DNA from: JAGOTP01 sp964582475
GTDB lineage: Bacteria; Patescibacteriota; Patescibacteriia; 2-12-FULL-60-25
Direction of reading: 5' to 3'
DNA length: 64,000 nt
Assembly: GCA_964582475.1 (NCBI GenBank)
Contig: CAZOQS010000002.1
Location: 124,001 to 188,000 of the forward strand
Shown here: one piece after another, positions 17,125 to 26,200 of the stretch
Layout: the number at the start of each line of letters is the position of its first letter
Position numbering within the stretch: position 1 is the first letter of the stretch
Translations under genes and position numbers: made by a program
The notes under the pieces: generated by a model
What the model was told of the DNA's origin: nothing
The model's input: the letters and a program-made list of their open reading frames with translations, nothing else
Database searches by the model: none

Positions 17125-17153
17125 TTGACAAGGAGCGCCCCATCTACAATTAT
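17125..17153 (+). promoter_or_regulatory. Sigma70-like promoter with embedded DnaA-box match
   Basis: TTGACA (17125-17130), 17-nt spacer, AATTAT (17148-17153). A single perfect TTATCCACA (17150-17158), the consensus DnaA box, overlaps the -10 region. The promoter faces the acidic-protein gene at 17210. Confidence 0.45.
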
Positions 17154-17209
17154 CCACAGACACTGATCAATCTTTCGTGTTATCTTCGACCCGTTGAACT
17201 CATTGCTTT

Positions 17210-17599
17210 ATGCCAAAGAAGCCCTCTCCTCCCCCCATCCTCTCTTCTTCTGCTCAGAAAAAGAACTCCTCCTCAGCCCCCTCTGCAAAGAAGGGTCCTG
17301 CCGACGAAATCGCTTTAGATGATGACGAGCTCGAACCTGATGATCTTGAAGACGTGCTTGATGAGGAAGAAGATGCGGACGCCGTAAAAGAAGATGAGGC
17401 TGTTACGGCCGAAGTAGAAGATCCTGAAAAACTCGACGAAAAAGACGAGGAGGAAGAACCGGTTGATGAAGAAGCGATCTTAGCCAAAGGCGACGATCTC
17501 GAAATTCTCAATCTCCTTGCAAAGAAAGCAAATCGCTTGGAACAAGGATTAGACGACGACGAGCTCGTTCCCGACGAAGAAGGAATGGGCGGATTCTAA
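17210..17599 (+). CDS. Acidic, probably disordered protein
   Basis: A 129-residue protein with a basic, Pro/Ser-rich first 30 residues, then a very acidic region (many Asp/Glu runs) and one hydrophobic-helical patch near residues 95-110 (DDLEILNLLAKKANRLEQ). The charge pattern resembles the acidic tail of RNA polymerase delta subunit or sigma region 1.1, but no family can be claimed. It runs against the local direction, has its own TTGACA promoter and is followed 13 nt later by a large inverted-repeat element. Confidence 0.6.
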   Translation: MPKKPSPPPILSSSAQKKNSSSAPSAKKGPADEIALDDDELEPDDLEDVLDEEEDADAVKEDEAVTAEVEDPEKLDEKDEEEEPVDEEAILAKGDDLEILNLLAKKANRLEQGLDDDELVPDEEGMGGF

Positions 17600-17612
17600 A
17601 GAAGGAAGCTGA

Positions 17613-17728
17613 AATACAAAATACACACCTTTCTCCAGGGTACGCTTGCTCTTCTGCTGAAGCTCAAGCTCCGTTGTCCAAGTCGTCACTTGGACAAAGC
17701 CCCTTACGAGAGGTGTGTATTTTGTATT
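17613..17728. repeat. Structured inverted-repeat element (three-way junction)
   Basis: An 18-bp perfect inverted repeat (AATACAAAATACACACCT at 17613-17630 and its complement at 17711-17728) encloses two further hairpins. The first is GCTTG-CT-CTTC-TGCT-GAAG-CT-CAAGC (17644-17669). The second is a 10-bp stem TTGTCCAAGT with loop CGTC (17675-17698). TTTTT follows on the + strand. It lies between convergent genes, so it can act as a terminator, but the internal hairpins go well beyond one. A structured RNA or a small MITE-like element is possible. No target-site duplication is obvious. Confidence 0.6.
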
Positions 17729-17764
17729 ACTCCTTTTTATAATCCTAAGGCTGAGGGGGAACTA

Positions 17765-18346
17765 CTAAAGACCAAGAGAAAGATTGATCGCCTGCTTCGG
17801 CTCTTCGTTCGGCAAAGAGAGTGGAAGGGTGATTTCTTGGCGTTCGCCTTGGCGATTGTTGAAGGCGACGAACCCTTTTTGAAGGGCGTGGTCGTAGACA
17901 TCGCGGGTGACGCGGACATCTTGGAGACAATACTCTTTGAGCTTGTCGATTTCCCCTTTGCGCCAGTATTCGACCGCCATGAGCCCATGACCAGACTTCC
18001 CTACTCCGAGAGTGGCTTGAGCGACGTCGTCGAGCTTGATGCGGTGGCCGAGCTGCTTTTCGATTTCAAACAGGAGGTCAACCGTTGGTAATGCGGCGAG
18101 ATTCCCGGTATAGCTCGTCTGAAGGCAGGGGTAGTCGAAGCCAAACAAGTTATAACCGATGATGCGATCTGCTCGCTCTAACCGAGGCCAAAGCGCCGGG
18201 AGATCCTCCTTCATGAAGGCTTCGAACGTATCCGTTTCGTAAAAATAGACGCCAACCAAAGACACCTCCAGAAGCGCTGGGTTGTAAGCCCCAACGTCCT
18301 GGAAGGTGTTACGGGTTTCGATATCAAGAACGACTTCTTTTCGCAT
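17765..18346 (-). CDS. RNase H-like 3'-5' exonuclease domain protein
   Basis: A 193-residue protein of the DnaQ-like fold (YprB/PolB-exonuclease type). Exo I is VLDIETRN, Exo II is around IIGYNLFGFDYPCL, and Exo III is YCLQDVRVTRDVYD, giving the D-E, D and Y-x3-D residues expected for two-metal catalysis. No other domain is attached. It probably trims DNA or RNA 3' ends; the substrate is unknown. It is downstream of typA but separated from it by a strong terminator, so it should have its own promoter near 18350. Confidence 0.8.
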   Translation of the reverse strand: MRKEVVLDIETRNTFQDVGAYNPALLEVSLVGVYFYETDTFEAFMKEDLPALWPRLERADRIIGYNLFGFDYPCLQTSYTGNLAALPTVDLLFEIEKQLGHRIKLDDVAQATLGVGKSGHGLMAVEYWRKGEIDKLKEYCLQDVRVTRDVYDHALQKGFVAFNNRQGERQEITLPLSLPNEEPKQAINLSLGL

Positions 18347-18379
18347 AGTGGCAAGAGGATAGCACGCTCACACGAAGAA

Positions 18380-18434
18380 GAGGAAGAATAAAAAAGAGAG
18401 CTCCGCTATGGAGCCCTCTTTTTTATTCTTCCTC
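18380..18434. terminator. 25-bp bidirectional terminator hairpin
   Basis: Arms 18380-18404 and 18410-18434 pair at 24 of 25 positions around the loop GCTAT. The A-run/T-run pairing (AATAAAAAAGAG/CTCTTTTTTATT) makes it work on either strand. It ends typA transcription. Confidence 0.9.
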
Positions 18435-18443
18435 CACCCATCT

Positions 18444-20252
18444 CTATTGGCTGTTCTTTTGGTTATCGCGCTTGCGTTCGAATTCTTTCAGATACTGCTT
18501 GCGAATGCGGAGGGACTTTGGGGTAACCTCGAGCAATTCGTCTTCTCCAAGGTATTCGAGGGCTTCTTCCAAGCTCATGGCGCGAGGGGTGTCCAAACCT
18601 TCTGCGACACCGTCTCCCTTTGAGCGCATGTTGGATAACTTCTTTTCCTTACAGACGTTCACGGCCAAATCTTCTGGCTTAGCGTTCTGTCCGATCACCA
18701 TGCCTTCGTAGACGGAGACACCAGGACCAATGAAGAGCTGACCACGTTCCTGAGCAGCCTGAAGACCGTAGGTGTTGGATTCTCCTGTTTCGTGCACGAT
18801 GAGCGATCCGTGTGGAGCGCCTTCGATTGCACCGACGTGTGGCTCGTAGCCCAAGAAGAGTGTGTTGATGATGCCTTGACCACGTGTGTCCATCATGAAT
18901 TCTGTACGGTAGCCAATCAACCCACGTGTTGGAATAACGAATTCAAGATAGCCTGTGCCGTTCTCAATGCGCATGTCTTTCATTTCACCCTTGCGGCGGC
19001 CCATCTTTTCGATAACAGAACCATTGACCGCTTCTGGACATTCAATCGAGACCTCTTCAAATGGTTCGAGCTTCTTGCCACCTTCCTCCTTGAAAATAAC
19101 CTGAGGACGAGACACTTGAAGTTCAAAGCCTTCACGACGCATCTTTTCGATCAAAATTGAGAGGTGGAGCTCTCCACGACCGCTCACAATGAAGGACCCT
19201 TCTCCCCCGCCGGATTCAACGCGAAGGGCTACGTCGTTCTGAAGTTCACGATCCAAACGTTCTTTGATGTTACGTGAGGTGGAGAACTGACCTTCGTTTC
19301 CAGCGAATGGGGAGGTGTTTACGCCAAAGGTCATTTTCACCGTTGGCTCTTCGATCTTGATAACTGGCAGCGCTTCTGGGGTGTTTGGATCAGCGATTGT
19401 TTCTCCAATGTTGATTTCGGATACACCAGCAAAGGAAACGATGTCTCCTGCTTGCGCTTCCTGTACTTCCGCACGACCCATCCCAACGAAACCCATGATC
19501 GAGGTGATCTTGGCGGGGGTCTGTTTGCCATCGCGGTTAATCCAGACCACGTTCCCTGGCTTGAACACACCACGGACGACACGACCGATCGCCATCTTTC
19601 CTTTGTAGTTGTCGTAGCTGACGTTCGCGACCGACACCTGGAGTGGACCGGTTGAATCGTTCTTTGGGGCTGTTACCTCCTTCAAAATGGTATCGAAGAT
19701 CGGAAGAACACCTGTCATCGTCGAAAGATCTGTCTCGAGACCAGCTTTCCCCTGCTTGGCGGAGGCGTAAACGACTGGGAAGTCTGTCTGTGCGTCAGAA
19801 GCGCCGAGCGTGACGAACAAATCAAAGGTCTGGTTCAAGACCCAATCTGGACGTGCGTCTGGCTTATCAATCTTGTTGATGACCAAAATAATGCGGTGAC
19901 CGGCTTCGATCGCCTTCTTCAACACGAAGCGCGTCTGTGGCATTGGTCCTTCTTTGGCGTCGACCAAGAGCAACACACCGTCGACCAAGCTCATGATGCG
20001 TTCGACCTCTCCGCCGAAGTCGGCGTGTCCTGGTGTGTCTACAATATTGATTTTTGTTCCCTTATAGAAAACAGCGGCGTTCTTGGCGAGAATCGTAATC
20101 CCACGCTCACGTTCGAGTTCGTTCGAGTCCATGATCGTTTCTCCTTCTAACCCACTCTCCTTGAAGGTGTCAGACTGTTTCAAAAGCGCATCGGCCAGGG
20201 TGGTTTTCCCGTGGTCAACGTGAGCGATGATGGCGATATTGCGGATATCCAT
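18444..20252 (-). CDS. typA: Ribosome-associated GTPase TypA/BipA
   Basis: Translational GTPase that aids 50S assembly under stress. G1 is AHVDHGKTTL, then RERGITI, DTPGHADFGGEV and NKIDKPDARP, followed by the EF-G-like domains (GQFSTSRNIKERL, RGELHLSILIEKMRREGFEL) and the BipA C-terminal domain (RGLIGYRTEFM, GQNAKPEDLAVNVCKEK). At 602 residues the length is normal. I chose the ATG at 20252, giving MDIRNIAIIAHVDHG; 11 upstream in-frame residues look spurious. Confidence 0.97.
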   Translation of the reverse strand: MDIRNIAIIAHVDHGKTTLADALLKQSDTFKESGLEGETIMDSNELERERGITILAKNAAVFYKGTKINIVDTPGHADFGGEVERIMSLVDGVLLLVDAKEGPMPQTRFVLKKAIEAGHRIILVINKIDKPDARPDWVLNQTFDLFVTLGASDAQTDFPVVYASAKQGKAGLETDLSTMTGVLPIFDTILKEVTAPKNDSTGPLQVSVANVSYDNYKGKMAIGRVVRGVFKPGNVVWINRDGKQTPAKITSIMGFVGMGRAEVQEAQAGDIVSFAGVSEINIGETIADPNTPEALPVIKIEEPTVKMTFGVNTSPFAGNEGQFSTSRNIKERLDRELQNDVALRVESGGGEGSFIVSGRGELHLSILIEKMRREGFELQVSRPQVIFKEEGGKKLEPFEEVSIECPEAVNGSVIEKMGRRKGEMKDMRIENGTGYLEFVIPTRGLIGYRTEFMMDTRGQGIINTLFLGYEPHVGAIEGAPHGSLIVHETGESNTYGLQAAQERGQLFIGPGVSVYEGMVIGQNAKPEDLAVNVCKEKKLSNMRSKGDGVAEGLDTPRAMSLEEALEYLGEDELLEVTPKSLRIRKQYLKEFERKRDNQKNSQ

Positions 20253-20365
20253 AAGGGGTGTGCAGCGTAAGATAAAAAGAGGCACCGTTGCCGGTGTAAC
20301 TGGGCAAAAGTATAGCGGACCGCTCCCCTTCCGTCAAAGAACTTGGCTTAGAGCCGACCCTTTCT

Positions 20366-20378
20366 TTGCGTCGTAAAA
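20366..20378 (+). repeat. 13-mer repeat TTGCGTCGTAAAA, copy 5
   Basis: Exact copy. The following about 30 nt (CGTTATAGCACTCTCCCACT...) resemble the sequence after copy 3 (CGTTTTATGCCTCCTCCCACT...). Confidence 0.85.
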
Positions 20379-20427
20379 CGTTATAGCACTCTCCCACTGC
20401 CCTGGTATGCCTATTTTTGTGGAATTT

Positions 20428-20520
20428 AAAAAGAGTCTGTTGTAACTGCTAGCGCCGGAGCGCTTACCTTGAGAGGACCAGGACAATACCTGGCGCGGGG
20501 TTACATTAAAGACTCTTTCT
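20428..20520. ncRNA. Candidate structured RNA, four-way junction
   Basis: AAAGAGTCT (20430-20438) pairs with AGACTCTTT (20510-20518), and TGTAAC (20441-20446) with GTTACA (20500-20505). They enclose three hairpins: AGCGC-CGGA-GCGCT (20451-20464), CCT-TGAG-AGG (20467-20476) and CCAGG-ACAATA-CCTGG (20478-20493). On the - strand the closing stem ends in TTTTT, as in an intrinsic terminator; on the + strand the run is only TTT. The strand is therefore undecided, with - favoured. It does not match SRP, 6S, tmRNA or RNase P core motifs that I know. Confidence 0.45.
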
Positions 20521-20675
20521 GCAGCGGGCGGCACACACAGTGGTGCACCACCCGATAACGTACGATGTTTTTGTTTGAACGAACCGGTGAAGGAACGAAT
20601 GGAGGGGAGCAAACGCCTTGCGGCGAAACGATTCTCGTTTGACAGCTCAACCACTACCTATCTCCATCACACTCC

Positions 20676-20705
20676 TTGTCAGTGGATACGTCAAGCGACC
20701 ATACT
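20676..20705 (+). promoter_or_regulatory. Candidate promoter for the GH1 gene
   Basis: TTGTCA (20676-20681), 18-nt spacer, CATACT (20700-20705), 13 nt before the ATG at 20719. Moderate match. Confidence 0.4.
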
Positions 20706-20718
20706 AAAGGGAACGCCT

Positions 20719-21960
20719 ATGCCCTCTCTCCCCTTTCCACCCGGTTTTCTTTGGGGTGCTGCCACCTCCAGCCACCAGGTTGAAGGAAATAACACTTTAA
20801 ATGATTGGTATGCCTGGGAAAAACGTGTTCAGGCGGCTGAAAAGTGGTCTGGATTCGCCTCAGATCAATGGAACCGCTGGGAGGAAGATATCGAGCTTAT
20901 GCGAGACTTGGGGCATAACGCCCATCGCCTCTCGCTTGAATGGTCGCGTGTTGAGCCACGACCGGGTGAGTTCGATGAAGCGGCTTTAGACCATTACCAG
21001 CAACTCCTACAGGCGCTCCATGCGAAAGGCATCAAAACCGTGGTAACGCTCCACCACTTCACTAACCCACTCTGGTTATCAGAGATGGGTGGTTGGCTAA
21101 GCTCTTGCGTCGTAAAACGTTTCACTACATTCGTGGAGATGGTTATAAAAAAGCTTGGGGCTGACATAGATATCCTGCTAACGATTAACGAGCCTGGCGT
21201 CTATGCCTTTATGTCGTATCAGGCTGGCTTCTGGCCGCCTCAGGTAAAGAGTTCGTGGCAAATGCAGCGCGTCCTCTGGAACATGGCACGGGCTCATCGA
21301 GCAGCCTACCCGATCATCAAACGACACTTCCCCGCTCTCCCCGTTGGGATCGCGCAGAACATGACGACCTTTGAAACCGTTCATCCAACGAGTTGGAGGG
21401 AACGTTTTGCTGCGCATTGGATGGCTGCCGTGAACAACTTCTCCTTCTATTGGTTCAGTGGCTGGAAGACACACGATGTCCTAGGGGTGAATTACTATTT
21501 CCATCGGAGACTGGATGCAACCGGACGTCGGTGGCCGCGTTTTCAAGATCCACAAGAAACAAACCGTCCAACAAGCGATCTGGGCTGGGAATTATTTCCT
21601 GAAGGCCTTGGCCGCATCGTTCGCTCCCTCAAGAAACACAAAAAACCCATCCTGATCACCGAGCATGGGTTAGCGGACGCGGATGACTCCCGCCGACCAC
21701 AGTTCATTCAAGACAGTCTCTCCCACCTTTCTTCTGCCATCGCTGACGGAGCTCCTGTTATTGGATACCTTCACTGGAGCCTCCTCGATAATTTTGAATG
21801 GGCCGACGGGTTCACGCCTCGGTTTGGCCTCGTAGAAGTCGACTACGTAACTCAAGCACGCACTCCCAGAGCTTCTGCATGGCTCTATAAAGAGATCATT
21901 ACAGCTCAACCGACTCTCCCAACCGTGGAGCATGCGCCTGGATTCCCAACTCGTGAGTGA
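20719..21960 (+). CDS. Glycoside hydrolase family 1 (beta-glycosidase)
   Basis: A 413-residue TIM-barrel glycosidase. It starts with the GH1 signature FPPGFLWGAATSSHQVEG. The catalytic acid/base is E158 in the TINEP motif and the nucleophile is E315 in ITEHG (usually TENG). HHFTNPLWL and GYLHWSLLDNFEWADGF are also typical. The sugar substrate is unknown. Residues SSCVVKRF replace the common NPxTVERF stretch because the 13-mer (21105-21117) is embedded there. It overlaps the opposing beta-CASP gene by 62 nt at the 3' end and runs against the local gene direction. No signal peptide, so intracellular. Confidence 0.93.
   Translation: MPSLPFPPGFLWGAATSSHQVEGNNTLNDWYAWEKRVQAAEKWSGFASDQWNRWEEDIELMRDLGHNAHRLSLEWSRVEPRPGEFDEAALDHYQQLLQALHAKGIKTVVTLHHFTNPLWLSEMGGWLSSCVVKRFTTFVEMVIKKLGADIDILLTINEPGVYAFMSYQAGFWPPQVKSSWQMQRVLWNMARAHRAAYPIIKRHFPALPVGIAQNMTTFETVHPTSWRERFAAHWMAAVNNFSFYWFSGWKTHDVLGVNYYFHRRLDATGRRWPRFQDPQETNRPTSDLGWELFPEGLGRIVRSLKKHKKPILITEHGLADADDSRRPQFIQDSLSHLSSAIADGAPVIGYLHWSLLDNFEWADGFTPRFGLVEVDYVTQARTPRASAWLYKEIITAQPTLPTVEHAPGFPTRE
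21105..21117 (+). repeat. 13-mer repeat TTGCGTCGTAAAA, copy 6
   Basis: Exact copy inside the GH1 coding sequence, read in frame as S-C-V-V-K. It is the rightmost copy. Confidence 0.85.
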
Positions 21961-23248
21961 TGCGTTCTGCGAGTTCAATCGCCGTCCCCTCTTCGCCGTG
22001 GGTGCAGAAGATGTGCTTTGGTAACGCCGAGGCGGATCGGATCCAGTTCAATAACGTTGGTTGATCTGCGTGCGCGCTATAGGCCCCGATGCTTTTTACC
22101 GCCGCACGCACCTGAATACGCTCTCCCAACACCTCGACGGTCTTTTCGCCTGAAAACAACTTTCTCCCCAGTGTCCCTTGCGCTTGATACCCAATAATCA
22201 AAACGGTGTTTTTCTCGTTCCCTAGATAGCGCACCAGGTGATGCAGGATTCTCCCCCCATTCATCATGCCCGCTCCAGAAATAATGATCTTTGGCGGTGG
22301 AACGAAGTTAATCTGCTTTGACTCTTCTCGCGTCTCACATAGGTGGAGTCCTTCAAAATCAAACAAGTCATCTCCATGCGTTACTTTTTTCAACGCGACA
22401 GGATCGTAGTATTCAGGATAGCTTCGAATCACCCGTGTTGCGCGAATCGCCATGGGACTATCCAAGTACACGTTTACTTTTGGCAAACGTCCTTCTTGAA
22501 CCAACTCGTTCATTTCGTAGAGCAGCTGCTGCGTTCGCTCAATCGCAAAGGCAGGGATCAGCAACGTCCCTTCTTGATGAATCGTTTGCTGTACGAGCTC
22601 CTGCAATTTATCACTGCGTGAGCCTTCATCTTCGTGAACGCGGCTCCCGTAGGTCGATTCCATCACGACCGCGTCCATTTCGGAGAGCTGAGCGGTTGCA
22701 CGCAAGATCGGCACGTTTGCATGTCCAAGGTCTCCCGAAAAGGCGAGCTTCGCTCCACCTTGCTCACGAATCTCGATGAAAGCACTCCCAAAGATATGCC
22801 CCGCTTCACGGAAGCGCACCATCAAATCTCCCATGCGTACCGAGTGACTATATTCAGTCGGTACGCAGCGCTTGAGCACCTGTGCGACATCCTGCTCCTC
22901 ATACAACATCGGACGTGCACTCCGACGGTGATTCTCCTCCATGATGTGGTAGGCGTCTTCGAGTACGAGCTTCATCAAATCGATCGTCGGCCCCGTGGCA
23001 TAGATTTTTCCCTTGAATCCTCCCTTGATGAGACGTGGGAGACGCCCGGTGTGATCAAGGTGCGCGTGGGTAATAAAAACAGCATCTACTGTCCCGGCAT
23101 GCAGAAAAATCTCTTCAAAGTTACGTGCCTCACAAAATTCACAGCCTTGAAACATACCGCAGTCGACTAAGACGCGCGCCTGCTTCGTCTCCACCATGTA
23201 ACACGAGCCCGTGACTTCACGCGCAGCTCCAAGGAACGTAAGTTTCAT
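21899..23248 (-). CDS. Beta-CASP metallo-beta-lactamase ribonuclease
   Basis: A 449-residue RNA-processing nuclease of the CPSF-73/YSH1 type. The MBL motifs are THAHLDHTGRLP, the histidine in REAGHIFGSAF and SGDLGH. The beta-CASP part has LLIPAFAIERTQQLL, KIIISGAGMMNGGRILHHL, and the C-terminal AYSAHADQ and CTHGEEG. Such enzymes cut single-stranded RNA and some have 5'-3' exonuclease activity. It is shorter than RNase J and lacks its C-terminal domain. It is probably monocistronic. Confidence 0.9.
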   Translation of the reverse strand: MKLTFLGAAREVTGSCYMVETKQARVLVDCGMFQGCEFCEARNFEEIFLHAGTVDAVFITHAHLDHTGRLPRLIKGGFKGKIYATGPTIDLMKLVLEDAYHIMEENHRRSARPMLYEEQDVAQVLKRCVPTEYSHSVRMGDLMVRFREAGHIFGSAFIEIREQGGAKLAFSGDLGHANVPILRATAQLSEMDAVVMESTYGSRVHEDEGSRSDKLQELVQQTIHQEGTLLIPAFAIERTQQLLYEMNELVQEGRLPKVNVYLDSPMAIRATRVIRSYPEYYDPVALKKVTHGDDLFDFEGLHLCETREESKQINFVPPPKIIISGAGMMNGGRILHHLVRYLGNEKNTVLIIGYQAQGTLGRKLFSGEKTVEVLGERIQVRAAVKSIGAYSAHADQPTLLNWIRSASALPKHIFCTHGEEGTAIELAERITHELGIQAHAPRLGESVEL

Positions 23249-23299
23249 ATTTCCATCCCCATTCTACCAGAACGAACCCGCGCTGGATATTATGAGCGT

Positions 23300-26200
23300 T
23301 TACACTTCCGCTCGAACGGTATCCGCTCCCAAGATTCCCTCTACTTCTTTCGCAATCAGGTCGTTAAAGGCGATGCGGTACGACGAGAGAATCTTTTGTT
23401 TTCCTCCTGGGTTCTCAATAAGGAAATACACATTGTACTGACCCGGGTACTTGTCGAGCACGCTGCGGAGGGTGAGGAGAATGGTTTCAGGTAGCTGAGC
23501 GCGCAACGTTAATGTAACCGCCTGAATGGGCTTGTTTCGTAAGCCGGAATTCGCGAGGTCTTTCTTAAGCGCATCCGATTGCTCTTCAACGATTGATGGC
23601 ACGCCCCCTCGGGTCGACTCTTCGATCATGTCGATATTGTCTGGTGTCACTTCGTAGGCGGTTTCGGCCAGAATCTTCCATTCGCCGTCTTTTTCTTGGA
23701 CGCGGCCGCTGACCACCAGGATCTTTTCCGCCTCCCAGACTTCTGGTTTTTCTTTGTAAGTACGTGGGAAAACGACGACTTCAATGTCACCACTCAGATC
23801 TTCCAAGCGCATGAAGACCATCGGCTCGTTGGCCTTGGTCGCAATCTTCTTGGCGATCGTAACAAGCCCGGCGACACGGATCGACTTCTCCTTGTGACGC
23901 TTCATCTCGATTCCTTTCTGTGGAACCTGGCCGATCGGCGTGCAGAAGTGGGATAAACGCGCGCTGTACTCTTCAAACGGATGCGCGGAGAGGTAGAGGC
24001 CTAAGAGTTCTTTCTCCCACTTCAAACACTCACGCTGAACGGCGGGCGGAGCCGGACGAAGCTGCAACCCTTCCTCGACCGCGTTCTCCGTCATCGAGAA
24101 GAGATTGAACTGTCCCGAGCTAGATTCCTGTGCGTGTCGGCGGTGATACTCCAAGATGGTTTCAATGTTGAAATACAGCTGATTGCGATCACCAAACCGA
24201 TCCAGCGCTCCGGAGCGAATAAAGACTTCAAGCGAGCGGCGGTTGAACGATTTGTGGTTCATGCGCCGGACGAAGTCCATCAGGTCCTTGTAGGGACCGC
24301 TCGCCTTACGTTCTTGAATCACGTAGTCTGCTGCATCTTCTCCCAAGCCTTTGATGGCGAGTAAGCCAAAGCGAAGGGTGTTCTGGCCCTTCACGACGGC
24401 GAAACGAGCGAACGATTCATTCACGTCTGGCGCGAGTACTGGCATCCCCATACGCCGACATTCCTCAACCTCAATCGTGATGCGATCGATGTTTTGACAG
24501 TCCGAGTTCAAAAGCGCCGCCATGAAGGCGTCTGGATAGCGCGATTTCAGGTAAGCGGTTTGATACGCGATCATGGCGTAACAAGCGGCGTGTGATTTGT
24601 TGAAACCGTAGGCCGCGAATTCTTCGAACTGTTGGAAAATAGCGGCCGCCGTATCGTGTTCGACGCCATTTTTCACCGACCCGTCGATAAACTTCACTTT
24701 CAGCTCTGCCATCAACTTCGCGATCTTCTTTCCCATGGCTTTACGCAAGGTATCAGCCTCACCTGGGGTGAAGCCGGCCATGTCTTTCGACACTTGCATA
24801 ACTTGCTCTTGGTAGACCGGGATCCCATAGGTATTCCGAAGCGCGCTCTCCGTCAGCGGATGCATGTAGCGAATCTTCTCTCTCCCATGTTTACGCGCAA
24901 TAAACGACTCGATGAACTGCATCGGACCCGGGCGATACAAGGCCACCATGGCGATAATATCTTCAATAATCGTGGGTTTTAATTCACGAATGTACTTCTT
25001 CATCCCTTCCGATTCCAACTGAAAGACGCCCGTCGTATCGCCACGACCTAGGAGCTCGAAGGTTTTGGCATCATCGAGGGGAATATCATCAACGTTCAAA
25101 ACGTCGCCATAGACCGCTTCGACGATCGTGAGACAATCTCGAATGATCGATAAGTTAGACAGACCCAAGAAGTCCATCTTAAGGAGCCCGATGGCTTCGG
25201 TTGAATGGCCCGCATATTGCACGACACGATCGACGTCACCGCCTTGTGCCTTCTGGAGTGGTGAAAAGTTTGCAAGCGGCTCTGGCGAGATCACGATGCC
25301 ACAGGCGTGCTGTGAAGCGTGGCGCGTGGTTCCTTCAAGCTTGATAGCGAGATCGATCAGGCGTTTTACCCTTGGATCTGCCTCATACATCCCACGAAGC
25401 TCTGGCGCTTCTTTGATCGAGGTCTCAAGCGGAATATGTTTTCCCTGCACTGGTGGCGGAATAACTTTCGAGATCCGGTCAACGTCGGCATACGGCAAGC
25501 CCAAGACACGCCCCACATCACGAACTGCAGCACGGGCGGCCATCGTTCCGAAGGTAATAATGCCAGCGACACGATCGAGACCGTATTTTTCGGTCACATA
25601 TTTAATCACATCGACGCGCTTCACGTCATCGAAGTCGGTATCGATATCCGGCATGGAGATACGATCCGGATTCAAAAAGCGCTCGAAGAGCAAGCCATAA
25701 CGAAGCGGATCAAGGTTCGTGATCTTGAGCGCATAGGCCACAACCGATCCGGCAGCCGATCCACGCCCTGGTCCCACAATCACGCCGTGACTCTTCGCCC
25801 AGACGATATAGTCCTGCACGATCAAGAAGTAGGCCGCAAAGCCCATGCGTTGAATCGTAGACAACTCAAACTCCAAACGCTCTTGCGCCTCTTTCCGCTT
25901 CTCGGGGTCTGGATAGCGCTCGATCAGACCGGTGTCGCACAGCTGACGCAAATAGCTATTATCCGTCTCCCCCGCTGGCACATCAAACTCAGGTAAGTGG
26001 TTTTTCCCAAGGATAATCTCGACATTACAGCGATCGGCAATCTTCCGGGTGTTCTCAATCGCCTCTGGATGGTCCTTAAAGGCCTCAACCATCTCTTCGG
26101 GCGAGGACATCGAGAGGTCCATCGTCGAACTTGAAGGACGGTTCTGGTCCGACAGGAGCTTTCCATCATGAATACAAACCAAGACGTCCTGCGCTTCGCG

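Larger units (their letters stand above)
20253..20718. other. 466-bp spacer with a folded element and promoter
   Basis: No credible gene. It holds a 13-mer repeat (20366), a folded multi-hairpin element (20428-20520), a perfect 12-bp palindrome GTGGTGCACCAC (20540-20551) and a promoter-like TTGTCA-N18-CATACT (20676-20705) facing the glycosidase gene. Confidence 0.6.

Noticed and set aside
17150..17158. Perfect DnaA box TTATCCACA as a replication origin
   Set aside because: Only one copy, no cluster, no AT-rich unwinding region, and gene orientation here converges rather than diverges.
17690..18091. 133-codon open frame on the + strand
   Set aside because: It lies opposite the exonuclease gene, whose catalytic motifs make the - strand frame the real one.
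20441..20505. TGTAAC...GTTACA as an integron attC site
   Set aside because: The right motif GTTACAT does not fit GTTRRRY and no integrase or cassette array is present.
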